Shown here one piece after another: positions 28,601-37,559 of a stretch of DNA of 64,000 nt. The translations under genes were made by a program, and so were the position numbers. How positions within the stretch are numbered: position 1 is the first letter of the stretch; each line of letters starts with the position of its first letter. Source of the stretch: Thiocystis violascens DSM 198 (lineage in GTDB: Bacteria; Pseudomonadota; Gammaproteobacteria; Chromatiales; Chromatiaceae); assembly GCF_000227745.2 (NCBI RefSeq), contig NC_018012.1:2907501-2971500 (forward strand). The letters are read 5' to 3'. The notes below the pieces were generated by a model. It ran no database searches, was not told the DNA's origin, and saw nothing but the letters and a program-made list of their open reading frames with translations.

Positions 28601-31021
28601 CTGGCGAATCACCGTGCTCAACTCTCCGAACTCCTGACGCAGCAACGTGCCGAGCGTGCCGAACTGCTAGCACAGCATCGCACCGAGCGCGCCGAACTGC
28701 TGGCACTGCATCGTGCCGAGCGCGCCGAGTTGGTGGCGCGGATCGAACGCATCACGGAAGCCCTGCGGCACCGCGACGCCGAGATCGAGGTCATCTACCG
28801 CTCCCTGTCCTGGAAGCTGACGCGACCGGTGCGCGGCGCGGGCCGCGCGCTGCGGGCAACGCGGTCGAGACTGGCGCCTGCCATGCGCGCCCTCTGGCAG
28901 CGACTGCCGATTCCGCCCCAAGCGCGCTTTCGAGCCAAGAGCGCGGTCTTCCGCGCCACCGGGCCGCTGTTTCGTGGCACCCCGGCCTATGCCGCCTGGG
29001 TCGAGCAGTCACGCTGGGTCGCGCAGGGGTTGAGCGCAACCGCCGCGCTCAAGACGGTCTATCCCACCGAACCGGCGGTCGAGAATCTGCGGATTCCCGG
29101 CGGCATCGCACAAGAGCCGCGGGTCTCGGTAATCATCCCGGTCTATAACAAGCTGGACTATACCCTCGCCTGTCTCGACTCCATCGCCCGGCAGATTCCC
29201 AAGGTACCCATCGAGGTGCTGGTGGTCGATGACGGATCGAGCGACGCGACCCAGGCCCAACTTGAGGTTCGGGAAGACCTTCGCTATCTGCGCAATCCGG
29301 ACAATCTGGGGTTTGTCGGATCCTGTAACCGCGGCGCGCAAGCGGCGCGCGGCGAATTTCTGTTCTTTCTGAATAACGATACGGTGGTCCTGGAAGGCTG
29401 GCTCGACACCCTGGTGCAAACCTTGATCGACATCCCCGACGCTGGACTGGTCGGCGGCAAGCTGATCTATCCGGACGGACGCTTGCAGGAAGCCGGGGGC
29501 ATTATCTGGGCCGACGCCAGCGGCTGGAACTGGGGGCGTCTCGCCGATCCGGCCGCGCCCGAATTCAATTTCCTGCGCGACGCGGACTATTGCTCCGGCG
29601 CGGCGCTCCTCGTTCGCCGCGCGCTCTTCGAGGAGTTGGGCGGATTCGATGCGCGCTATGCCCCCGCGTATTACGAGGATACAGACCTGGCATTCGCGGT
29701 GCGCGCGCGCGGTCTGCGCGTGCTCTACCAGCCGCTGTCGCAGGTGATTCACTATGAAGGCGTCACCGCCGGCACCGACCTGACCAGCGGCATGAAAGCG
29801 TATCAGGTGCGCAATCTCGAACGCTTCCGGGAAAAATGGGCGGCCGAACTCGCCACCCATGGCGATGCCGAGAGCCGCCCACCGCGACTCTCGGCCGATC
29901 GTCGCGTCCGGGCGCGGATGCTGGTCATCGACGCCTGCACGCCGACCCCGGATCAGGACTCCGGCTCGCTCGACATGCTGAATTATCTGCGCCTGCTGAC
30001 CGGCTTCGGATACCGGGTAACCTTTATCCCGGCCTCCGATCTCCTGCATTTCGGCCGCTACACCGCCGCCTTGCAGGCGCTGGGCGTCGAGTGTCTCTAT
30101 TATCCCCATGTCGCCTCCGTCGAGCAGGTGCTCGAATCCCGCGGGACGGAGTTCGACGCGGTCATGCTGATGCGCGTCACCGTGGCCCACGGACTGATCG
30201 ACAAGGTTCGCGCCTACTGCCCGCGCGCACGGATCATCTTCAATACGGTGGATCTGCATTTTCTGCGCGAGCAGCGGCTTGCGGAATTGGAAACGGGGAC
30301 TCCATCGAGCCCGAGCGCCGCCGAAATGAAGCAGAAGGAATTGGCCGTGATGGCGCGCGCGGACACCACCATCGTGATCAGCCCGGTCGAGCAGGCGCTG
30401 CTGGCCCGCGAGGCGCCGGGGGTGCGGGTGCGGGTCATTCCCATCCTGCGCGAGATTCCCGGCCGCGACGCCGGGTTTGACGAGCGCTCCGGACTGATCT
30501 TCGTGGGCGGTTTCCGCCACCCGCCCAATATCGATGCCATGCTGTGGTTCCAGGCCGAGATCTGGCCGCTGCTTCGCGCCCGGCTCCCGGATCTGGAACT
30601 GTCGATCGTCGGCAGTCACATGGTGCCGGAAGTCAAGGCTTTGGAAGGCAACGGCATCCATGTCCTGGGTTTCGTGGAGGATATCGGACCGATCTTTGCC
30701 CGCGCCCGGCTCTCCGTCGCCCCCCTGCGCTACGGGGCGGGACAAAAGGGCAAGGTCGTGACCAGCCTGGGCTATGGCGTGCCCGGCGTGTTGACCAGGG
30801 TGGCGGCCGAGGGTCTGGGACTCGGCGAAGAGGAAGGCGCCCTGCTGGCCGACGAACCCGCCGACTTCGCGGAGGCCGTGATCCGACTCTATCGGGATGC
30901 CGGATTATGGCAGCGTCTGTCCGATGGCGGTCTCGCGCGGGTCGAGCGCGAATTTTCGGTCGCGGCCAATCGCGCAACGCTCGCGGCTCTGCTGGCCGAA
31001 CTCGATCTGCCAGCCGTTTAA
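25634..31021 (+). CDS. Giant methyltransferase / multi-glycosyltransferase fusion
   Basis: 1795-residue cytosolic protein with six modules. Residues 1-225: SAM methyltransferase (EVLDVGAGPGVLASYL, DFIVCADILEHL). About 250-490: GT2 (VDIVIPVHAG, LLNSDTEV). About 525-900: GT4-like (LLFVSHDLGGGVERHLRELA, VVLGQLSPVKG). About 950-1045: coiled coil, then SLSWKLTRPVRG. About 1160-1420: second GT2 (VSVIIPVYNK, FFLNNDTVVLEGW, YYEDTDLAFAVRARG). About 1428-1795: second GT4 (LIFVGGFRHPPN, VAPLRYGAGQKGKV). It lies 47 bases after wzt. Methyl capping plus a coiled coil recalls WbdD-type chain terminators; the GT2-GT4 end is paralogous to 37560-39644. Confidence 0.88.
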   Translation: MAHQYHRHFDPNAQDSLAKLARMVRPGSEVLDVGAGPGVLASYLMEERACYVDGIEYDPTSAEQGQRFFRALWVADLNLEDPARLVGKARYDFIVCADILEHLVAPEALLPRLAGLLKPDGQLLLSVPNVAHAGLIAELIGGELRYRQEGLLDRTHLRFFTRASLRRLLDDGGLRALTFDQVKVPIEQSEFSPAALTDLAEPVRECLLAGEDAETYQFIVSCVPREAGVTHPGSLDSSASSPVPQPLQNPAPVDIVIPVHAGLTETQACIESVLGAPVVTPFELVVIDDLSPEPALRDWLRGLAGQGRLTLLENAENQGYVVSVNRGMALHPERDVVLLNSDTEVANDWLDRLRAAAYQAPDVGTVTPFANSGATICSYPLFCVDNPLPEGWDVAALDALMRATNPGAGVDLPTSVGYCTYLRRDCLRAVGPFDAEAFGRGYGEENDFSMRARYRGWRHRLAADVFVVHRGGVSFGDAKAALVAKAQLTIRERHPAYDLLVAEHVREDPARDLRERVDWQRLARSPRRRLLFVSHDLGGGVERHLRELAQWLEPWAEVLVLRPAGADGLALSWQRGGETATLTFQRSVDFDRLLAFLRALRIERLHVHHLLGLEEAARRILDALAVPYDLTVHDFLPLCPRINLVDSSGHFCDQPPEADCARCLAADPHARSRDIAAWRALHGAWLLGAARVLAPSRDTAARLRRVWPRLEVRTAAHDQLPHPSENPPPRPRRWSPETPLRIVVLGQLSPVKGLDLLAACARDAASRNLPLEFHLVGYPLGPLPAPTEAPLIVHGPYQETELPARLHFLSPHLAWFPALWPETWSYTLGACLQAGLPVAAPLLGAFPERLASRPWSCLLPIGLDATTTNERLLAFASRTLATLETPPPPVPPATAPDEEALDYRTEYLVPPAPSDPGIKPVANARLAEDFFAGRAARPRPFALRQQTGQPLIDQIVRLREENEALRGGVAERDAVIAQQLSDADRTWSELANHRAQLSELLTQQRAERAELLAQHRTERAELLALHRAERAELVARIERITEALRHRDAEIEVIYRSLSWKLTRPVRGAGRALRATRSRLAPAMRALWQRLPIPPQARFRAKSAVFRATGPLFRGTPAYAAWVEQSRWVAQGLSATAALKTVYPTEPAVENLRIPGGIAQEPRVSVIIPVYNKLDYTLACLDSIARQIPKVPIEVLVVDDGSSDATQAQLEVREDLRYLRNPDNLGFVGSCNRGAQAARGEFLFFLNNDTVVLEGWLDTLVQTLIDIPDAGLVGGKLIYPDGRLQEAGGIIWADASGWNWGRLADPAAPEFNFLRDADYCSGAALLVRRALFEELGGFDARYAPAYYEDTDLAFAVRARGLRVLYQPLSQVIHYEGVTAGTDLTSGMKAYQVRNLERFREKWAAELATHGDAESRPPRLSADRRVRARMLVIDACTPTPDQDSGSLDMLNYLRLLTGFGYRVTFIPASDLLHFGRYTAALQALGVECLYYPHVASVEQVLESRGTEFDAVMLMRVTVAHGLIDKVRAYCPRARIIFNTVDLHFLREQRLAELETGTPSSPSAAEMKQKELAVMARADTTIVISPVEQALLAREAPGVRVRVIPILREIPGRDAGFDERSGLIFVGGFRHPPNIDAMLWFQAEIWPLLRARLPDLELSIVGSHMVPEVKALEGNGIHVLGFVEDIGPIFARARLSVAPLRYGAGQKGKVVTSLGYGVPGVLTRVAAEGLGLGEEEGALLADEPADFAEAVIRLYRDAGLWQRLSDGGLARVEREFSVAANRATLAALLAELDLPAV
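28642..28740 (+). repeat. 33-bp tandem repeat in the coiled coil of the giant glycosyltransferase
   Basis: Three units, each encoding an 11-residue pattern (variants of HRAERAELLAL), lie in frame in the coiled-coil region. The unit count sets the coiled-coil length, so slippage here could change it in 11-residue steps. Confidence 0.75.
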
Positions 31022-31023
31022 CC

Positions 31024-31110
31024 GTAGGAGCCCGCTTGCGGGCGAGCGGAAGGCATCTTGGCACTTGGCTTCTTGGTGGATCACGTTCGCCCGCAAGCGG
31101 GCTCCTACGG
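31024..31110. repeat. REP doublet 2 (inverted pair)
   Basis: GTAGGAGCCCGCTTGCGGGC begins 3 bases after the stop of the giant glycosyltransferase gene. The complement is at 31087-31108, head-to-head with about 41 bases between. The position directly behind a stop in a plus-strand operon suggests an effect on mRNA 3' end stability. Confidence 0.88.
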
Positions 31111-31277
31111 GGGTATGACGCTGAGAGCTGTGCTGGCGAGCATCTACCTTGACTTGCCCCCCATCGACACCGATACTGCGCGAAATGTGTCCCCTGGAAG
31201 GGTGGAGCGAGTGGTTTTCCTCTGACTTTCCATATCCTTAAATCCGTTCATTCATCCTTCGTATCCCTGAATCCTAC

Positions 31278-32546
31278 ATGCAACCCTCCAGCGGTCGGGT
31301 TACCTTCTTCAGCCACGATGTCGTGCGGGGTTGGGCTGTCGCGGAAGACCCCGCGCGCCCGGCCGAAGTCGAAATCTTCGCCGACGGCAGACCCATCGCT
31401 CAGCTGGTGGCCAATCGTTTCGATGCCGAAGCGCACGCGTTCGGTCAGCGCGACGGTCTGGCGGGCTTTATGGCTCAACCCGGTTTCTCCCTGGGACCGT
31501 CACCGGTCTCGGTGCGTGTGGCATTGGCGGGCGGCGGCCCCGCGCTCACCGATGGCGAGGCGGTTCTCCAGCCCCTGTCGGAGCGTCCCGTGGCGGAACA
31601 CCTGGCCGAACTGGAGGCTTGGCTCGATGAACGCTTCAGCACCGGCGGCGTGACGGAGGATGGCATTTATTTCGCCCATCAGCCGGTTTACGGTTTCCGG
31701 GTCGGCCCCTCCGAGGCGAATTGGTACGAGCGCTATTTGATCACCTACAGCATCATGCGGTGCTTGGCGGGTATCGAGTTCTCAAGCCTGCTCGATGCCG
31801 GTGGCGCCGAAGGTTACAAGGCGGCCTTGGCCAGAGCGCTCTTCGGATGCGCGGTAACCAGCGGCGATCTGTCGCACCAGGCCTGTCTCCGCGCACGGGA
31901 ACTCTACGGCATCGATTCGCAGCGTGTAGATCTACACGCCTTACCGCACGATGACGAGAGCTGGGACGTGGTCCTCGCCAGCGAGACGCTCGAGCATGTG
32001 TTCGACCATCGGCGCGTGATCGACGAGTTGCTACGGGTGGCGCGCAGTGCCGTGGTCATCACCGTGCCGCATGAGTCTCCCGAGCATGTGGCAATGACCG
32101 TCAAAGCGAACGAGATCCATGGCCATATTCACTATTTCGACACCGAAAGTTTCGACGCCTGGCGTGAGCGCGGGATCGAGGTCGTCTGCGAAAAGATCCT
32201 CGCCACCTCGAACTGGACCGCGCTACCCGGCCAATTGATGGAGTGCGTGCCCGAGGTGGTCGCGTCAAGCGGCAGCCGCATCGTGCGTACCCTCGGCAGG
32301 CATCCTGGCCTCGCCCGAGCGCTGTTCGGCAAGCGGCTGACGGGTTCTCTGCTCGAACGCGATCCACGCCTCGCGGCGCGACCGGGGGCACCCTATCGCG
32401 GTGTGTTGGCCGTCCTGTACAAAGATCCCAGCGCCCGCCGGACTAAACCGTCGCGCCGGGTGAGGATGCGCGACATCCTCGATTTCCGTACCCCTCGCAT
32501 CCGCCCCAACCTGGACGGGCTGCCGCCGAGACGATTCGGACCTTGA
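31278..32546 (+). CDS. SAM-dependent methyltransferase of the polysaccharide locus
   Basis: 422 residues. An N-terminal beta-rich domain (1-100, SGRVTFFSHDVVRGWAVAED) precedes a class I methyltransferase. Its motif I is degenerate (SLLDAGGAEGYKAALARALF, with GGAEG where GxGxG is usual), and post-I reads SWDVVLASETLEHVFDHRRV. The C-terminal 60 residues are basic. It was probably recruited for sugar or chain modification. It follows the giant glycosyltransferase gene after a REP doublet, without overlap, so it may have a separate promoter. The acceptor is unknown. Confidence 0.72.
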   Translation: MQPSSGRVTFFSHDVVRGWAVAEDPARPAEVEIFADGRPIAQLVANRFDAEAHAFGQRDGLAGFMAQPGFSLGPSPVSVRVALAGGGPALTDGEAVLQPLSERPVAEHLAELEAWLDERFSTGGVTEDGIYFAHQPVYGFRVGPSEANWYERYLITYSIMRCLAGIEFSSLLDAGGAEGYKAALARALFGCAVTSGDLSHQACLRARELYGIDSQRVDLHALPHDDESWDVVLASETLEHVFDHRRVIDELLRVARSAVVITVPHESPEHVAMTVKANEIHGHIHYFDTESFDAWRERGIEVVCEKILATSNWTALPGQLMECVPEVVASSGSRIVRTLGRHPGLARALFGKRLTGSLLERDPRLAARPGAPYRGVLAVLYKDPSARRTKPSRRVRMRDILDFRTPRIRPNLDGLPPRRFGP

Positions 32547-32688
32547 CGGGTTAGGTGGTTTCCTGAAAACAATCGACCCACGGAGAGGCTGTTAATGGAC
32601 AGGACCACACCCAGACGACACACTGAACTCGATCCGTCAGTCTCCGCCGCCGTTGCCTGTCCACTTCAACGAAGGATCTGGAATTGCC

Positions 32689-34359
32689 ATGAACATCATC
32701 GCGCGACTTGCACTGATTCTGTTCTGTTTGACAATGCGACCGACGTTTGCCGGAGATCGGGAGACGCCGGAGATCCAGCGAGCGGAGCAACCGACTCCGA
32801 TTGTCGCGGCACATTATTTTGGCCGTCATTGGCCCAAAAATTTTCTCTCGGCCTTTCGCCGCGAGCATGTTCTGGAGGATCTGAAGCGTCTGCGCGCAGA
32901 TGGTTTCAATACCGTGATTTTTCTGGTGAGTTGGGGCGACTTCCAACCGGTGATTGACCCCTGCTGCGCATGGGACGAACGCGCCTTCGCAAGGCTTGAT
33001 TTTTTACTGGAGGAGGCCGCTCGGGCGGGCCTGAAGGTCATTCTACGGGTGGGCTATGCCTGGAGCTTCCATCCTCTCGCCGAACCCTCGCATGCCCGGA
33101 TCGATCGCCTGGTCAACGACGACTCCGCCAGGGCGGCCTATCTCGCCTTTGCCGACCGCTTGGGACGCGAGGTGCGCGCGCACCCGCAGGTCATCATGAC
33201 CTTCATGAGCTGGGAGGATCAGTGGCTCCGGCGGATCGCCCCCGAGGCGATTCCGACCTTCGACGATTATCTGAGCCTGCTGCCCGCGACCGCTCGGCCG
33301 TCGCCAGGCGCTCCCTTGCCGACTCCGGCGGGTGCCGGCGCGGCGCTTTTCAATGCGTACTGGGACTGGCTGGCGATGGACCGCCTGCACGATCCGGCGC
33401 GCCCGCTCCTGCCGAACCTGAGCTATGAAATTCGCGTCGATAAGGATCCCTCTTACGCCACCGGAGAGGACGGCACCCAACAACTGGTCGGCTGGCTCGA
33501 TCATCGCGCCCTGTATCGCCAGCGAGGGAGCGCTCCGGTGACGATCTACTGGGCGCCCTACTGGGGCGCCGAAAACACGGGCGAGCACTTGAGCGCGCAC
33601 CGTAGCGCCGAACTCCTGACCGCCCTGCTGCGCGAGACCCGCGAGTTCTCCGGTCAGCGCGAGATTTTTATCGATCAATTCAATGTGGTGGACAATACGC
33701 CAGGACACGAGAACAACGCGATCCTCGCACCCGAGGAAATCGACGGGTTCCTGAACGAGGCGATCTGCGTCATGCAGCAACATGGAGTCATCGGCTACGG
33801 CTACTGGACGACCCGCGACTATCGGGAAAGCCCACTGCATAATCCCTCCTTCGGCTACGGACTGGAGGGTTGGATCCTGACTCCCGCGCACTCTCACCCG
33901 CCATCCAGCGAGCTGCACAACCTGCCCAATGGCGATCTCGAACTGGAATTGTCCTCGGGGGATGCGCTAGAGCAGACCGTGACGACGGCCTATGGACGTT
34001 TGCCCGCTCCGGATGCGCGGCCGGATCGCGTCTGCGTCGAGGTCGACGCGGCGGGCGTTGGTGCGCTGACGATCTCCGCGGGCGATCCGACCCAGCCCTC
34101 CCGTCTGCCCTTCGCGCCCGGCACGGACAGGATGCAGTGCGCCGACATTGTCGCGCTCCCCGCCGATGAGCGTCTGACGCTGCGGCTGCTGGCCGAGGCG
34201 GACACCTCGCTGCGACTGCACGGCGTCTGGCTCTTCGATCACACGCAGTTCGGCGGGCTCTACGATGTGGACGGAAAACCCGGCCCACTGCATGCGTCGC
34301 TGGTGCGGCTCAATCGCGAGTTCGGGAGCGGAACACCGCCGAGCCGCTGCGCCCCCTAA
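32689..34359 (+). CDS. Secreted glycoside hydrolase-like TIM-barrel protein
   Basis: 556 residues with a signal peptide (MNIIARLALILFCLTMRPTF, cleavage after AFAG region). The body resembles a (beta/alpha)8 glycosidase: VAAHYFGRHWPKNF, DGFNTVIFLVSWGDFQPVID, GLKVILRVGYAWSFHP, VIMTFMSWEDQW and later QREIFIDQFNVVDN. MSWEDQ and IFIDQF sit where acid/base and nucleophile residues are expected, but the second carries Asp rather than the usual Glu, so activity is uncertain. A C-terminal beta domain (about 400-540) looks carbohydrate-binding. Periplasmic hydrolases that trim the exported polymer are common in such loci. Confidence 0.62.
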   Translation: MNIIARLALILFCLTMRPTFAGDRETPEIQRAEQPTPIVAAHYFGRHWPKNFLSAFRREHVLEDLKRLRADGFNTVIFLVSWGDFQPVIDPCCAWDERAFARLDFLLEEAARAGLKVILRVGYAWSFHPLAEPSHARIDRLVNDDSARAAYLAFADRLGREVRAHPQVIMTFMSWEDQWLRRIAPEAIPTFDDYLSLLPATARPSPGAPLPTPAGAGAALFNAYWDWLAMDRLHDPARPLLPNLSYEIRVDKDPSYATGEDGTQQLVGWLDHRALYRQRGSAPVTIYWAPYWGAENTGEHLSAHRSAELLTALLRETREFSGQREIFIDQFNVVDNTPGHENNAILAPEEIDGFLNEAICVMQQHGVIGYGYWTTRDYRESPLHNPSFGYGLEGWILTPAHSHPPSSELHNLPNGDLELELSSGDALEQTVTTAYGRLPAPDARPDRVCVEVDAAGVGALTISAGDPTQPSRLPFAPGTDRMQCADIVALPADERLTLRLLAEADTSLRLHGVWLFDHTQFGGLYDVDGKPGPLHASLVRLNREFGSGTPPSRCAP

Positions 34360-34418
34360 CCTCAACCGCGACTCGGGCGTTCCCGAGTCGCCATCAAGAT
34401 TCGCTCAGGAGTCTCCGC

Positions 34419-35387
34419 ATGGCCCATACGTCCCTGGTCTTTCGCGCGCGCGCGGCGCTCGGACAACTCCGGTCACTCCCTGCCCGTCTGCGCCACGGCC
34501 TAACGCACGCCCAGGGAACGACCGCCCCGCCCCCGCTCAACGTCACGATCCTCGCATCCCATGCGGAGTACCTCCGCCACCGCGAGCGGACCCAATCCCG
34601 CGCTCGGGCACGGGACGCGGCCGAACGCGCCCTGCTGGACGCACGGGACAGTTTTCGCGTCGACGGTTTTTGCTATCCCTGCGGCGCGCCCAGCGCTTTC
34701 GAGGTCGATTACCGCTACGGCAGCGAAAGCGAGGGAGTTCGCATCCCGAACTGGCGCGAGACTCTCATTTGCGAATGCTGCGGACTCAACAATCGGCTCC
34801 GTGCCTCGGTCGAGTTGTTCGACCGCTTTTGCCGGGCGCAACGGACCGACCGGATTTACATCACGGAACAGACCACCCCGATGTACCGCTGGCTGGTCGA
34901 TCGCTACGCGCAGGTGACCGGCAGCGAGTATCTTGGCGACCGGATTCCCTTTGGCGCGGTCAACGCCCAAGGGGTGCGCAACGAGAGCTTGACCCAATTG
35001 AGCTTTCCCGACGCGACCTTCGACCGGATGATCTCGTTCGACGTGCTGGAACACATTCCCGATGTCGCCAAGGCGTTGCGCGAATGTCACCGCTGTCTCA
35101 AGCCGGGCGGCCATCTGCTGCTCAGCGTCCCCTTCGTCGTCTCTGCCGAGCACACCCTGGTACGCGCCCGCGTGAGCGCGAACGGCGAAGTGGAACATCT
35201 GCTGCCGCCCGAATACCATGGCGACCCGCTGAGTTCGGATGGCTGCCTGTGCTTTTATCATTTCGGCTGGGATCTTCTGGAGCAACTCCGGGCGTCGGGA
35301 TTCGGCGAGGCGCGGGTACTGCTCTACTGGTCGCGCGAGTTGGGCTATCTGGGGGGCGAGCAACTCCAGATTTTCGCCACCAAATAG
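34419..35387 (+). CDS. Zinc-ribbon methyltransferase of the polysaccharide locus
   Basis: 322 residues. After a basic N-terminus, two cysteine pairs form a probable zinc site (GFCYPCGAPS and LICECCGLNNR, residues about 85-125). A class I methyltransferase domain follows, with FDRMISFDVLEHIPDVAKAL and CLKPGGHLLLSVPFV and a late GFGEARVLLYWSRE. The architecture is common among methyltransferases in glycan clusters. ATG 34419 has an AGGAG seven bases upstream. The next gene starts 10 bases after its stop. Confidence 0.75.
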   Translation: MAHTSLVFRARAALGQLRSLPARLRHGLTHAQGTTAPPPLNVTILASHAEYLRHRERTQSRARARDAAERALLDARDSFRVDGFCYPCGAPSAFEVDYRYGSESEGVRIPNWRETLICECCGLNNRLRASVELFDRFCRAQRTDRIYITEQTTPMYRWLVDRYAQVTGSEYLGDRIPFGAVNAQGVRNESLTQLSFPDATFDRMISFDVLEHIPDVAKALRECHRCLKPGGHLLLSVPFVVSAEHTLVRARVSANGEVEHLLPPEYHGDPLSSDGCLCFYHFGWDLLEQLRASGFGEARVLLYWSRELGYLGGEQLQIFATK

Positions 35388-35397
35388 AGTGGTGACG

Positions 35398-37488
35398 ATG
35401 ACCGGGAACACGCGGGAAATCCGCAATCTCTACCGTGCCGATATCGATGGTTTGCGTGCCATCGCCGTGTTATCGGTCATGATCTATCACCTGAACGCGC
35501 AGTGGCTCCCTGGCGGCTTCGTCGGGGTCGACATTTTTTTCGTCATCTCGGGTTTTGTGGTCACCGGCGCGCTCGCCGCCTCGCAGGCAACGCATGCGCT
35601 CGCCTTCATCGGCGAGTTTTATGCCCGCCGTCTGGCGCGCATCATGCCCGCCCTGGTGTTGATGCTCTGCACGACCGCCCTGCTCGCCACCGTGTTCATT
35701 CCGCAGGCCTGGCTGAGCGGACTCAGCGAGCGCACCGCCCTGTTCGCCTTCGCCGGCCTGAGCAACTGGACGATGCAGCAGAACGACGACACCTATTTCG
35801 CTCCCCGCGCGGAATTCAATCCCTATACGCATACCTGGTCGCTCGGCGTCGAGGAGCAGTTTTATCTGATTGTGCCGCTGATTATTTTTCTCTGGCTGCT
35901 GGGACGCCGCGCGGCGCACGCGGAGCGTCGGCACTGGTGGTTTATCGGTCTGCTCTTTCTGCTCTGCACCGCGTCCTTCCTGGGCTGTCTCTATGCAACC
36001 GAGACCAACCCCACGGCCGCCTTTTATTTTCTGGGGTTTCGTTTCTGGGAACTCGGCCTTGGCGCGCTGCTCTATCTCGTCACGCTGGAGCGCGCGACGC
36101 TCGCCCCGGCCCTCGCGCGCGCGCTGCAAGGTCCGCTGCCCTGGCTTGGCGCGCTCCTGATCGGCCTTGCCTGTCTGTTCGCCCAGGCCGACCGTTTCCC
36201 CTGGCCCTGGGCCTTGCCTGCGGTGCTCGGCAGTCTGCTCGTGATCGGCGGCGTGCGGGCAGACCTCAAGACGCCGGTTCGCCGTTGGCTTGCCGTCGCG
36301 CCGCTGTTGTGGATCGGCAAGCGTTCCTATTCGCTCTATCTTTGGCATTGGCCGCTCTACGTGCTCCTGCGCTGGACCCTGGGTCTGCACACCCTGCCCC
36401 TGCAGTTCGCCGCCGTCGCGGGAACCTTTGCGCTCGCGACCTTAAGCTATCGCTATGTGGAAACGCCGTTACGGCACCATCGACGCATGGAACAATGGCC
36501 TCCACTGGCGCGGATTGCGTTCTTCGTCGTACTCACCGTGCTCGGCTGGTGGGCGGTGCAGCACCTCTTCGCACATCCCAGCCGCTACAGCCTGAGCACG
36601 GTGAGCCGCCATCCGGGCGACTGGTACTCGGGCGACCATATGTCCAATACGAATCCAGCCGAGCGCGTCTGCGCGGTCAAACTGGAACATCACCCCATTG
36701 GCGGGGGCCTGGAATTTCGCTACGTGCCGCACCAGTGTCGCGATCGGTCGCCATCCGGCATGGCGCATGTGCTTGGCGATTCGCATGCCGTCGCCTATTT
36801 ACCCATGTTCGAGCAATTCAGCGCCGAGACCGGCCGTACCGTCAGCGTCTATACATTTGCCGGCTGCGCATTCATCGACTTCCGTCGCCCGCTGTCCGTC
36901 GATCGCCCGGCCGGCTGCAACGACTTCAATCGCGCCATCGTGCAACGGGTGCGCGAGACGGCAAACGCTGGCGATATCCTGTTCCTGCCCAGTCTGCGCA
37001 TCGACCGTTTCGGCGACCAATGGACATCCTTCGATCATGACGTGTTCCAGACGATGTACAGTCCCGCCGCGCTGAAACCGCGCGAGGATGCCCTTGAGGA
37101 TGCGAAAGAATGGCTGCGACCCTTCGTCGACCAACAACTGCGGATCGTTTTCGAGGCGCCTAAACCGATTTTCAGGGCACCCGCGTTTCGTTGCTCGGAC
37201 TGGTTCAACCGTCACAACCCGATTTGCGTCGGCAACAACCGTCAACCGCGCGAAGAACTGGAACGTCTGCGCGCACCCATCGTGGCGAGCATGCGCGAGC
37301 TTGCCCGGATCTTCCCCAGCATCTCGGTCTGGGATCCCTTTCCGTTCCTGTGCCCCGGCGAGGTCTGCTCCACGAGCAAGGATGGCCGCCCGCTCTTTTT
37401 CGACGGCGACCACCCGAGCGCCTATGGCAACGCGCTGCTGTATCCCGATTTCAAGGCGCATCTCGACGCGCGCTCGGCCAATCCATAA
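35398..37488 (+). CDS. OafA/YrhL-type acyltransferase with C-terminal SGNH domain
   Basis: 696-residue inner-membrane enzyme that O-acylates surface glycans. Residues 1-370 form an acyltransferase-3 domain of about ten helices, with YRADIDGLRAIAVLSVMIYH (DGLR plus the essential His), GGFVGVDIFFVISGF and the ARRLARIMPALVL loop. Residues about 430-690 are periplasmic SGNH: MAHVLGDSHAVAYL (GDSH, Ser nucleophile) and FFDGDHPSAYGNALL (DxxH). The two-domain form passes acyl groups across the membrane. ATG 35398 is used; GTG 35392 is also possible. Confidence 0.93.
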   Translation: MTGNTREIRNLYRADIDGLRAIAVLSVMIYHLNAQWLPGGFVGVDIFFVISGFVVTGALAASQATHALAFIGEFYARRLARIMPALVLMLCTTALLATVFIPQAWLSGLSERTALFAFAGLSNWTMQQNDDTYFAPRAEFNPYTHTWSLGVEEQFYLIVPLIIFLWLLGRRAAHAERRHWWFIGLLFLLCTASFLGCLYATETNPTAAFYFLGFRFWELGLGALLYLVTLERATLAPALARALQGPLPWLGALLIGLACLFAQADRFPWPWALPAVLGSLLVIGGVRADLKTPVRRWLAVAPLLWIGKRSYSLYLWHWPLYVLLRWTLGLHTLPLQFAAVAGTFALATLSYRYVETPLRHHRRMEQWPPLARIAFFVVLTVLGWWAVQHLFAHPSRYSLSTVSRHPGDWYSGDHMSNTNPAERVCAVKLEHHPIGGGLEFRYVPHQCRDRSPSGMAHVLGDSHAVAYLPMFEQFSAETGRTVSVYTFAGCAFIDFRRPLSVDRPAGCNDFNRAIVQRVRETANAGDILFLPSLRIDRFGDQWTSFDHDVFQTMYSPAALKPREDALEDAKEWLRPFVDQQLRIVFEAPKPIFRAPAFRCSDWFNRHNPICVGNNRQPREELERLRAPIVASMRELARIFPSISVWDPFPFLCPGEVCSTSKDGRPLFFDGDHPSAYGNALLYPDFKAHLDARSANP

Positions 37489-37559
37489 GCTGCCGCCATG
37501 CCGACACGCTCCGATAGTTCGTGCCCACCCCTGCCAGACGGCGATCCCGCGTTCACGCC

